64,000 nucleotides of DNA from Tethya wilhelma. Its lineage: Eukaryota; Porifera; Demospongiae; Tethyida; Tethyidae. The notes beneath the pieces were generated by a model. That model ran no database searches, had not been told where the DNA came from, and saw nothing but the letters and a program-made list of their open reading frames with translations. The position numbers and the translations under genes were made by a program. Shown in pieces: positions 33,601-42,157 of this stretch. The stretch is from positions 124,001 through 188,000 of the forward strand of contig CAXIPT010000024.1 in NCBI GenBank assembly GCA_964030475.1. The letters are read 5' to 3'. The stretch's first letter is position 1, and each line of letters opens with the position of its first letter.

Positions 33601-36600
33601 ACATCAAGTACTGATTTGAACCATTTGTGAAGTTGATGAATATCATTAAATTTTTGTGAAGCCTTGAAATATCCCTAACAAAGATGGCTGCCTTTTCTTT
33701 ACAACTGTAGCGCTTACAATAAAAACTTTAGTATGTTGTAGAACAAGTATAGGGCTACATTTCTATACCAGTTAGAGCTCTGTGGACCCTTCCTGGACCA
33801 AGTAAGTGCTCCTTGTTTACAGCGTTTTTTTCTGTTTTTGTGCAAGCTAGATTTCATTCATACTTTAGCTCTAGATTTGTTGCATTCAAATACTTACAGT
33901 TTTAGATGTATATATAGTCATAAAAGCAACAGTATGGGTCTCGTATATGCCCAGTACTAATTTGAACCATTTCAAAGTAGTCACCTTCGCGCTGAGGTAG
34001 CCATCAAAACAGCTTTAGTATGCAACTTTTTTGTCTTACTATGGGCTAAAATTTAGCATCAATCCAGAGCGCTTGACCTACTCTATTCAAATATCACGAT
34101 GGTTTTAGCTGGTCCAGTTCTGAGTGTGAGCTAGAGCTGGTAGAAATAGCTGCTTGTTTACAGCTGCCCACGTGTAGGGCCACTCCCTATTGCCCTGTAC
34201 AAACAGCAATGTCCAAGAAAATATATGTACTTCCGGGGGTCTTATTAAGCCTCGGCACGTGCGTAGCACGTGCAGAGGGTTACGGTAGTCGTTTTGTCTG
34301 TCTGTCTGTCTGTCTGTCCCATCGAAATCTCAAGAAAGACAGCTCTAGCGACAAAATTGATGGTACTTACGTTCATAACTCTGAATGATCTTGTAAAAAT
34401 ATATTTTTTGCTGTCCAAAACAGTGTAGTTCTTGAGTTTTGAGGCTTTTGTGCTTCTTTTGAGCGCTTAGCTTCGAGGCCACGCCTACTAATTTGGTGTG
34501 CGTTATCTAGAATTTGTGTTGCTGAGCCCGGTGCAATGCTGCATGGCTGGCTGTCTGCATGGCTGTCACGCTGCTTTCTATGTAAGCATATAGGGCATGC
34601 AAAGACTTTACACAAGCTAGATTATTATAGCTAATGCATCAGTGGTTACAGTACTAGTAGGCTCTAAGTCTTACTCAGTGAGGCCCAGCTCATCAGTGCA
34701 CTGAGTTTGCAGCAGCTGACTGAGTATTCCAATGCATGTACATAACTGGAGCAGAGCTCATCTGGTTTATAGTCTGTGACATATGCTGCTTCACCACAGT
34801 TGTGTTAGCTATGCCGGCCACTAGATGCATCATCATTAGCCTGTAGTTTTGAAGTTTTCAGTGATATGAGTTATTATATTATGTTACACTCTTTTACACT
34901 GTGTATGCATATAAGTGTGCTAGCTAGTTGAGTGCGCCGAGGCTTATGCACCATCGGTGCCTTCATTGTAGACTGTGATCATAGCTGATTTTTTTTTGCC
35001 AAAGCATTGATATTATACTATGTATATATATATATATAGTATATAATATCTATATATGGCCAAAGTTTACTGCCAAGTTGGCCAAGCAGTTCGGCAAGCT
35101 TGCAATAAGAAAAGAAGACTTGAATTGCTAAAAGTATAACTCAAGTATATAACAGATGGTTTTTACCCAAGGCCTCTAAGTATAGTGTAGAGACCTTGCA
35201 TGGCCATGGATTGAGTCGACCTTTAATATATATAAAGAAACAGTGACCTTTATACATATACACAGTATAATTTTATATGTTCTCAAAAATTTTAGGATGT
35301 TAGACAGCACTGATGAGATTAGTCTTAGATTACACATTGATAGAGAAACTGTTACAAAACACTCCTTACAATAGTACATAATATATATATGTCTACATTC
35401 ATGCCTTACTCTATGTATTTACTACCGTGACTGTTTTGAGAATGTTATTCTCCCATAGATCTGTAGTGTGTTTATATGACATAACTACATTTATAAATTA
35501 CATTGCCAATCTCTCCATCAATTCATTTTCTCAAATATTTCAGAATGACGGTTGGACAGCACTGGTGTCAGCTAGTGAGAATGGAAGAACTGATGTTGTG
35601 GAACTACTGCTAAAACACCATGCTGATGTGAATGCAAGGACAATGGTGAGATTATAAGCAAGTGCAGCATCTCTTCCTGCATGGGGTCCATGGCCACTGG
35701 TAGTGATAGAGTACTGTATACCTCTGGTTTACCTAAGCCATGCAGTATGTTAGTGGTAGGTGCATGGGATGAACAAAACAGGTATACATAGCCTGTGGTC
35801 TATTTTTAGGGAGTTGTCATGCATACTTTAGTTTGCTTCTGAAACTACATTTTTGTGATGTTTTCAAATATTTCAGAATGGTCAGACAGCACTGATGTCA
35901 GCCAGTTTTAAGGGAAGAACCAATGTTGTAAAACTACTTCTTACACACCATGCTGATGTAAATGCAAGGACAGAGGTAAGGTTACACATTAATAGAGAAC
36001 CATGCAGTGACCTTTACATATACTACTCCCTAGAGTACATGTATACATTCATATCTTATTCTGTGTGATTTATACTGACACAGTTTTGGATGATGTCATT
36101 CTCCCCATAGATCAGTAGTGTGTTTAGGATAATATATTATGACATGGATCTACAAATCACAATGTAAAATTCTCCATGGATCAGTTCATATTTAGGGGTG
36201 CGGCGAATGTGCGGGCATAATTTCCGGAATAATAGTACCTTCGAGCATAATGGGGAATAATTGATTTTGGGAGGAATAAACGAGAGAAAATGTAGCTAGA
36301 TTACGAAAAATCCCTCGTGCCTTGGCCTCACACCTCATAGACAGTCACAGACGGCTTCGAGTTTGTGTTCAGGTACAGTTAGCATCGTTTGTACAGACAG
36401 AGCGCTCTTCAAAGACGACCAAAGAGGGTGGGGCAAGGGCGTGGCAACTCAACTGTATGGGTCAAAGGTCATCTCAGACAAGGATGGCAGTGATCTGAGA
36501 GACTATCTGATGAATCAAGCGGTAAATCTGGCTATGAAGCCTTTGAAGCACAAAAAAAAGGACAGTTGTGACTCTACTGGATCAGAAATGATAATATTCA

Positions 36601-39600
36601 CTTTAATTTGAAGTTGTGTGAGTCTCCAAAAATCAGGAATAATAATAGAAATTAAAAGAATAATAGGAAAATTTTCAGGAATAATGTGCTTATTTCAAGG
36701 CATTGCTAAATGGAATAATGCTCAAATTATTGAGCACATTAGCCTAAAGCCTATTCATATTCTCAAATATTTCAGAATGGTAGGACAGCACTGATGTTTG
36801 CTAGTCAGGAGGGAATAACGGATGTTGTGGAACTACTGCTAAAGCACCAGGCTGATGTGAATGCAAGGACAGAGGTGAGATTACTCATTAATTGATAGAA
36901 AAACAGAGACCTTTACATATATACATGTTCTCAAATATATCAGAATGGTTGGACAGCACTGATGTCAGCCAGTCAGGAGGGAAGAACTGATGTTATGGAA
37001 CAACTGCTAAAGCATCATGCTGATGTTAATGCAAGGACAGAGGTGATTCTCTTGTATGCATGCATGCAATGTGATTATAAGGCTACATAAACATACAGCA
37101 TCTCTTGATTCCTGTGGCCTACGGGAAGCTAGTGATGTATATAGACTATACTGTATCTCTAGTTTACCTAACTAGTGCAGGGTCTAATGTATTCACTACC
37201 AGTTGTGGTTTGCAAAAGGGACTTGCTGAGGGTTATGTACATGCACATTCTGCCTGCAATTCTTTGAGCAGAATAGGGCTTTTCATAGAGAAGCATAATT
37301 CCAGCAGAATAGGGTTATAATTACTGAGTTTTTTAGTCAAACTTAAAATATTATTCCTAATGGTAATATGTAAGAAAAACAGAAGTACTTTCATTATTAA
37401 TTTTGTTACTAAAATTTACCAGTTACCTCCTTCATGAGTTTAATCAATCAAGATTGGTACAAGTAAAAAAAAAACATTGGAAATGTAATGACACACAGGA
37501 ATGGCAAAATCGTAAAAAGAACGCAAACAAGATGGAATGGCTGTTAAGAGTGTGTGCAGAATTCTTCCTGTATGGGCTGCATTTAACAATCTCCTTATTG
37601 AGTCTCTCATTTTGCCCACAGGAAGAATTCCTTACACACTCTNNNNNNNNNNNNNNNNNNNNNNNNNNNNNNNNNNNNNNNNNNNNNNNNNNNNNNNNNN
37701 NNNNNNNNNNNNNNNNNNNNNNNNNNNNNNNNNNNNNNNNNNNNNNNNNNNNNNNNNNNNNNNNNNNNNNNNNNNNNNNNNNNNNNNNNNNNNNNNNNNN
37801 NNNNNNNNNNNNNNNNNNNNNNNNNNNNNNNNNNNNNNNNNNNNNNNNNNNNNNNNNNNNNNNNNNNNNNNNNNNNNNNNNNNNNNNNNNNNNNNNNNNN
37901 NNNNNNNNNNNNNNNNNNNNNNNNNNNNNNNNNNNNNNNNNNNNNNNNNNNNNNNNNNNNNNNNNNNNNNNNNNNNNNNNNNNNNNNNNNNNNNNNNNNN
38001 NNNNNNNNNNNNNNNNNNNNNNNNNNNNNNNNNNNNNNNNNNNNNNNNNNNNNNNNNNNNNNNNNNNNNNNNNNNNNNNNNNNNNNNNNNNNNNNNNNNN
38101 NNNNNNNNNNNNNNNNNNNNNNNNNNNNNNNNNNNNNNNNNNNNNNNNNNNNNNNNNNNNNNNNNNNNNNNNNNNNNNNNNNNNNNNNNNNNNNNNNNNN
38201 NNNNNNNNNNNNNNNNNNNNNNNNNNNNNNNNNNNNNNNNNNNNNNNNNNNNNNNNNNNNNNNNNNNNNNNNNNNNNNNNNNNNNNNNNNNNNNNNNNNN
38301 NNNNNNNNNNNNNNNNNNNNNNNNNNNNNNNNNNNNNNNNNNNNNNNNNNNNNNNNNNNNNNNNNNNNNNNNNNNNNNNNNNNNNNNNNNNNNNNNNNNN
38401 NNNNNNNNNNNNNNNNNNNNNNNNNNNNNNNNNNNNNCTTAAGAAGCCTTTTAGTGCTAAGCGCTCAGTTTTTGCAGAGTTATTCGCGTGAATATTTGTA
38501 TTGCGCTAATGGGCCATCCGTGCCATTCCTGTGTACCCAGTACTACCGTACTGGGAATGAAATCAAGCAGAATAGCTAGGTTAGTTAGAACCGATTAACT
38601 GCAATAATAATTTATAGTAATGACCTTGTGACCAGACAGAATAGAAGTATAAATTGAGCAAAATACGCCAAATGACTTGTGAGAGCATTAGAGCAAAGCA
38701 AAATGGGAAAAATTAAAAGTAGAATGTGCATGAGCCTACTGAGAGTTAACAATTAACCTTCCATATGTATATGCATTGTAATTTTACAGTAAGTGGTATA
38801 ACAAAACTCCTATATATGGTCCATGGTCATCTACTTGATGTTATCGTGCATGTTTACTTTAGCAGCACTTTGATACATGCATGCAAGGCTTATTTTTAAC
38901 ATAAATTTTGTGTGATTGTGTTCTCAAATATTTCAGGATGGTGTGACAGCACTGATGTTGGCCAGTGATAAGGGAAGAACAGATGTTGTTAAACTACTTC
39001 TTAAACACAATGCTGATATGAATGCAAGAATTGAGGTAAGATTGTACAAAAAACCACAAAACAACGTAACACAAATACACCATGCAGTCTATGAATCACA
39101 CAAACAGATCTAAGCTAAATGGCAAAAACACATTGGTAGAGAAACAGTGACCTGTAATACTCCCCTCAACATGCATGCAGCGTACATGTATACATGCAGC
39201 CTTATTCCAAATGTTTACCATTATACATGCAACCTTATTCTAAATGTTTATACCATCAATTTTGGGTAATGTGATTCTCCCATAGATCAAAGTGTATATT
39301 TAGGATATTATATATATGATATAGATCTACAAATCACAAAGTAAATTCATTTCACATTCTTGATCAAATATTTCAGGAAAGTTGAACAGCAGTGCATAAT
39401 AGCCACAGCAATTACATTTTGACAGAGGTGATATTCTTCCACCTCCAGCTCTATTTAAGGTGCCATGGATCAAATTTAATCACGTACCTCTGTCCTCAGC
39501 ATGGTGCATGTTTTAACAGTAGTTCCACCACATCAGTTCTTCCATTCTCACTGGCTGCCATCATGGAAGAACTGATATTATGGAACTAATATTAAAACAC

Positions 39601-40222
39601 CATGCTGACGTAAATGCAAGGAGAGAGGTACGTGATTAAATTAGATCAATACACACTAAATGGAGGTTGAAGAGTATCACCTTTTGTAAAGATGCATGTG
39701 GTTGTGTTATGACTAGTACTATTATGTTGAAGTCTACATGTGTACATACTAGTATCATAAGCGATGTTGTGTGATTACATTTCAAAATAATAATATATTA
39801 TTTTAGGAAGGTTGGACAGCACTGATGTTAGCCCGTGAGAAAAAAAGAACTGATGTTGTGGAACTACTGCTAAATCACATGTACAATGCCGGTATACAAC
39901 ATGATGTGAATCCAAGAATGGTAATTAAATATGATATGCATGATTATAATTAGCTATAGAGAATTCTGTTTTACCATGACATGCATTTCAACTATAATTA
40001 TTATAGACCAACGACTCAGTGTTCACATTTAGAGCTGCCAATTATGCTCAGAAGCAGCCATTTGACAGAAATCTCCTACGTGATAAGGAGGCCACTAATG
40101 TCTTCATCCCAGCTGAAGTAGCTGCTGCTAGAAAGAGAGAACAAGCTGCTAGAGAACATTCGTCAGATTCTAGTGAGTTACTGAGGGTTGTGGAGGAAGG
40201 ACAATCATTGCCTGAATTTTGA
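24167..40222 (+). CDS. Death-domain and ankyrin-repeat protein, 18 exons
   Basis: Exons: 24167-24399, 24513-24652, 25168-25290, 26722-27479, 28692-28778, 30207-30293, 30504-30602, 30819-30917, 31266-31364, 31443-31541, 32863-32961, 35544-35645, 35877-35975, 36776-36874, 36944-37042, 38937-39035, 39807-39920, 40007-40222. All have AG/GT borders, phases agree throughout, and the total is 2751 nt (916 codons plus stop). Order: death domain, short linker, ~250-residue helical domain, 13 ankyrin-like units, Arg/Glu-rich tail. There is no signal peptide or membrane segment, so it is likely cytoplasmic. The death domain suggests a signalling adaptor acting in apoptosis-like or innate immune pathways, with ankyrins as a binding surface; that role is inferred from the domains. 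The 795-bp N gap could hide one more exon. Confidence 0.85.
26356..26620. mobile_element. MITE with TAGCGGGAAATTTTCG ends (intron 3)
   Basis: TACTGTATAGCGGGAAATTT on the left and AAATTTCCCGCTATATACGG on the right are inverted repeats. The inside is rich in TTTTCGTG/CACGAAAA words. A second complete copy is at 62235-62480, and half-copies are near 48117 and 49443. Confidence 0.8.
26722..27479 (+). CDS. Exon 4: large helical domain of the death/ankyrin protein
   Basis: It encodes about 252 residues, mostly amphipathic helices (VLLKRNLTKIKRSFAVLKRQ, WSYDDYELLKNVAYDFVKDD, LVKNYETELGSFYVTTKL), then a mixed alpha/beta part (VDDLWIDVSKFFHLPSF, LEGSLVITWIIPWHFAMQIL). I recall a similar unnamed module next to death or ankyrin domains in sponge and coral predictions, but I cannot name a domain entry. 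The final residues DPK join exon 5 in phase 0. The acceptor is TTACCTCTTTAG. Confidence 0.75.
28306..28671. repeat. Family P2 repeat, internally deleted copy (intron 4)
   Basis: It starts TACGTCTGTATAGTAGGAAT, keeps GGGCCGACTGTCCCATAGAC and CTCAGAGGCTCTCAATG, then jumps to GAAGTAGTCATGTGACAAAA and ends ATTTTTACTGCTTGT. It is 366 bp against 1037 bp for the copy at 31595. Confidence 0.8.
28692..39920 (+). CDS. Exons 5-17: ankyrin array, one repeat per exon
   Basis: Exons 5 and 6 (87 nt each) are divergent repeats. Exons 7-11, 13-16 are each exactly 99 nt (33 codons), starting with Asn/Asp/Ala-Gly and coding G(W/T/V)TALM(L/F)AS..GRTDVVELL, then HADVNAR. Exon 12 is 102 nt and exon 17 is 114 nt. 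Every exon begins and ends in phase 0. Introns share sequence too: most acceptors are TCAAATATTTCAG and several donors are GTGAGATTACACATT, which shows that exon plus intron was the duplicated unit. Any exon can be skipped without a frame change. Confidence 0.9.
28799..29100. repeat. Family P1 palindromic end, diverged copy (intron 5)
   Basis: AATAACATTGAAAATGTAAT and TTACATTTCCAATGTTTTTT are the two arms. The inner AAAATGAAATGCTG / CATTCCATCTTGTTAG pair is degenerate. Confidence 0.7.
29316..30150. repeat. Chimera of family P2 (left) and family P1 (right), intron 5
   Basis: The left part (29316 to about 29700) follows the P2 start: TACGGTAGTACGTAAAGTAA, GGGCTGACTATCCCATAGAC. At about 29700 it changes to P1 sequence (TCATTCAAGAATCAGCTTCT, GTGCCAAGCGCTCAG) and ends near TGTACCCAGTATACTATACT. 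Confidence 0.7.
31595..32631. repeat. Family P2 repeat, full-length copy (intron 10)
   Basis: It begins TACGTACGGTAGTACGTATA and ends in a ~115-bp-arm palindrome (32209-32631) whose arms contain GTAGGAATGGGCAGTGCTGT and ATTGGGACAAGGAATGGTCT. It is non-coding. A second long copy in the opposite orientation fills the intron at 59610-60542. No target duplication is obvious. Confidence 0.8.
33020..34246. other. Intron 11, left part: no feature recognised
   Basis: No domain-bearing frame or known repeat family within this window was found here. Confidence 0.4.
34247..34945. repeat. Repeat with AAGCCTCGGC inverted ends (intron 11)
   Basis: It begins AAGCCTCGGCACGTGCGTAG and ends GTGCGCCGAGGCTT. 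It contains GCACGTGCGTAGCACGTGC near the left end, then a (GTCT)n run at 34296-34318. Related fragments occur at about 49530-49760, 54990-55290 and 63670-63850 (shared words: GTAGCACGTGCAGAGGGTTA, TTAGCTTCGAGGCCAC, TACTTACGTTCATAA). It is non-coding. Confidence 0.65.
35018..35066. repeat. AT-rich simple repeat
   Basis: Alternating TATATATATATATATAG and TATCTATATATGG. Confidence 0.8.
35296..35319 (+). pseudogene. Relic ankyrin exon (intron 11)
   Basis: After AAAATTTTAG, the first ~20 nt of an ankyrin exon (GATGTTAGACAGCACTGATG) join straight to donor-side intron sequence (AGATTAGTCTTAGATTACAC). The middle of the exon is deleted, and intron-type sequence around it still matches its neighbours. 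Confidence 0.7.
36193..36753. mobile_element. hAT-like MITE with 8-bp target duplication (intron 13)
   Basis: The ends TAGGGGTGCGGCGAATGTGC and, read inward from the right, TAGGCTTTAGGCTAATGTGC are inverted repeats of the TAGGG type seen in Ac-like hAT elements. The direct repeat TTCATATT flanks it (36185-36192 and 36754-36761). It split intron sequence that is continuous in neighbouring introns (CAGTTCATATTCTCAAATAT). The open frame at 36363-36611 has no recognisable domain. Confidence 0.9.
37459..38565. repeat. Family P1 repeat, both ends present around the assembly gap (intron 15)
   Basis: The left end CAAGTAAAAAAAAAACATTG enters the palindrome and is cut by Ns at 37643. After the gap, CCTTTTAGTGCTAAGCGCTC to TGTACCCAGTACTACCGTAC gives the opposite end. 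Together they suggest a full-length copy whose middle is unsequenced. Confidence 0.75.
37643..38437. other. Assembly gap (N run)
   Basis: 795 undetermined bases inside intron 15 of the death/ankyrin gene. Long frames drawn across it are meaningless. Confidence 0.99.
39376..39428 (+). pseudogene. Relic ankyrin exon with in-frame stop (intron 16)
   Basis: After TCAAATATTTCAG, GAAAGTTGAACAGCAGTGCA matches the exon start (GATGGTTGGACAGCACTG), but the codon for the conserved Trp is now TGA. The middle is lost and the end GACAGAG|GTGATATT remains. Confidence 0.7.
39483..39628. pseudogene. Head-to-head pair of ankyrin exon fragments
   Basis: Positions 39483-39563 read on the minus strand as an ankyrin exon fragment (ATGGCAGCCAGTGAGAATGG, AGAACTGATGTGGTGGAACT). 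From 39564 the plus strand continues as the second half of an ankyrin exon (GGAAGAACTGATATTATGGA, ATGCTGACGTAAATGCAAGG) with a donor GTACGTGA at 39629. The two arms form a foldback centred near 39560. There is no acceptor for the plus half, so it is probably not spliced in. Confidence 0.75.
40007..40222 (+). CDS. Exon 18: C-terminal tail of the death/ankyrin protein
   Basis: It encodes 71 residues ending EEGQSLPEF and a TGA stop, rich in Arg, Lys, Glu and Ala (VAAARKREQAAREHSSDSSE), a likely helical tail. The acceptor is ATTATTATAG, and phase 0 follows from exon 17. Confidence 0.85.
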   Translation, partial: TNDSVFTFRAANYAQKQPFDRNLLRDKEATNVFIPAEVAAARKREQAAREHSSDSSELLRVVEEGQSLPEF

Positions 40223-40261
40223 TTTGTCTTTGTTCATTTTAAATTTTTTCTTAAGATTAAT

Positions 40262-40267
40262 AATAAA
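40262..40267 (+). promoter_or_regulatory. Polyadenylation signal AATAAA
   Basis: AATAAA 40 nt after the stop codon of the death/ankyrin gene, in AT-rich 3' sequence. Confidence 0.7.
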
Positions 40268-40279
40268 ATAATTATTATT

Positions 40280-40727
40280 ATTGTATTTTTCTAGGTTGTA
40301 AAAATAATTATTGTAAATTACTGTAACATCATTACAACACATATATAACTCTATAATTAGTCAACCAAAGTGTCACATGACCAGTTGTCAGACTAGCGCC
40401 CCTGACCTTATCCAGGAGGATAGAGACCAACTGGGAGTCACTGCCTTTGACATTCACACTCACACTCAGTGGCATCCTATATATGGGAGGGAGGGTGTGC
40501 GTGCTGTTTCTCACCAGTGCCTTGATGAGGAGACAAACATGGTGTCCAGAGATGGAGCAGCCATATAGAGAGAGGCACTATCTTCAATCCTCTCCACCTA
40601 CACCATGTTCAACATGGCCTATCACCTCTATATAGGGTACGGGGAAGTCACAGCTCTGGGACAGATGGACCTGAACGAGAGTATAGAGTCATGACAGCCA
40701 TCATAGATAGGGAGGGAGGGAGGAAGG

Positions 40728-40791
<64 letters not shown>

Positions 40792-41970
40792 CCTGGAACA
40801 AACCAAAGGGCGGGAAGGACTTTGTCGATTGAACCCTGAGCTACCCTAAGGACATAATTATGCTCTTACTATATAATAATCTTCACACTTTATTGGATTA
40901 TACAAACACAAAACAGAGCAAAAAAAATTTTAGTCTGAATCCATCTCCCGGTCATCAGGGAAGCACCTTTGTTTAATCATTGCAAACCACCAGTTTTGGT
41001 CCCTTAGCTTCGAACTGAATGGAGTGCTATGGAGAAGGCAGGACCGCTCCCCTAGGTAGGAGCCCTCAGGTATTTGGTGATGAGATTCAAGGGATTTTGC
41101 AAACACAGACATTACAAAGTTTAAAAATGCACTTATCTTTTTGTAGTTGAAAATCTTTGCTGCCACGGTCATTTTGGAAGAGTAGTCAGTAATGCTCTAA
41201 CTTGAAAAACTACAAATAGTATGACTGGTTTGACTAGTTTTAGTCCAAGACTTATCAATTCTAGAATCTTCTCTCAAAACCATGTGCTTGTCTGGGACCT
41301 ACAGATTAACCCCCAACACCCCTCAATTAGACCCATGCAGTATTCTCACAACAGTACGTGTAACTACATCTAGTGTCAAATTGCATACTCAGCAAAAGAG
41401 AGATTTTTGCATTATATGTATGCCGTTCGAATATACCAAAATTAAAACTGCAAAAATTTAACTTTGTCATTATGTGTATGATATTTAAAACTCCAAAAAC
41501 TTTTTTTGGCACTCTTTCACCGATTTATAGAAAATTTTTGAACTATTCAAAATTCCCATTATACGGTACATTAAAAGAATTGTGTCAGCATTATAAATAG
41601 TGGAAACCTGCAGTATTTATAATTAGTATTAGTAGTACGCAGTATTGACACAGTTAGTTTAACTCTCATAATCTACAAATAATAAGTGGGAGGGGCCAAA
41701 CAGAATGATAACTTGAGGATTTAGAGTATGTGGCCAGCATACTCAGGGAAAAACCTCTCCAAAAAACCATTTAGGAAAAAAAAAAAAAGAGAGAAAACCA
41801 ACAAAGACCTGAGCTGCAGAAAGTAACTCAAAAGTAGTGTGGGAAATACACAGACACAACACCATAATTAAACAAAAGTATGTAAACAACATACCAACTA
41901 TTATGCACATATGACACATCATCACATCACATATACCTAATATCACATAATATTATGATACCTCCACATT
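40280..41970. other. Intergenic, no gene recognised; (GA)n tract
   Basis: It holds a GGGAGGGA-to-(GA)n simple repeat at about 40711-40786. Short frames on both strands (for example 40332-40568) show no domain I can support. Confidence 0.5.
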
Positions 41971-42157
41971 AATTTACCAGGACTGCCTGTCCGTCCCCAT
42001 AGTCGCTGAGAGTGCCACTGGAGCAACTATTTGCCCTTTAAATACCCAAACTGCAGCCAATCAGATTGCAGCAACACACAGCATGACACACATGCGCATT
42101 CTTGGCAACGATGACAGCTATTTTTCCATCTAATCAGTCACTTCGTTCAAACGATAG
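41971..42157 (-). promoter_or_regulatory. 187-bp direct repeat A: promoter-like module
   Basis: It is nearly identical to 45607-45793 over 187 bp. Read on the minus strand it holds CTGATTGG (CCAAT box), then GGGTATTTAAAGGG (TATA-like) ~20 bp later, then about 60 bp later CAGTCCTG|GTAAATT, which fits a 5' splice donor. It could be an LTR-like repeat or a duplicated promoter. It does not begin and end TG...CA as a typical LTR would. Confidence 0.55.

Noticed and set aside
37403..38491. Long frames of 301 and 362 codons
   Set aside because: Mostly translated N gap.
40332..40568. Minus-strand frame ending LWLTNYRVIYVL, a little like a GRAM/PH strand
   Set aside because: Match is only a few residues, with no exon partners.
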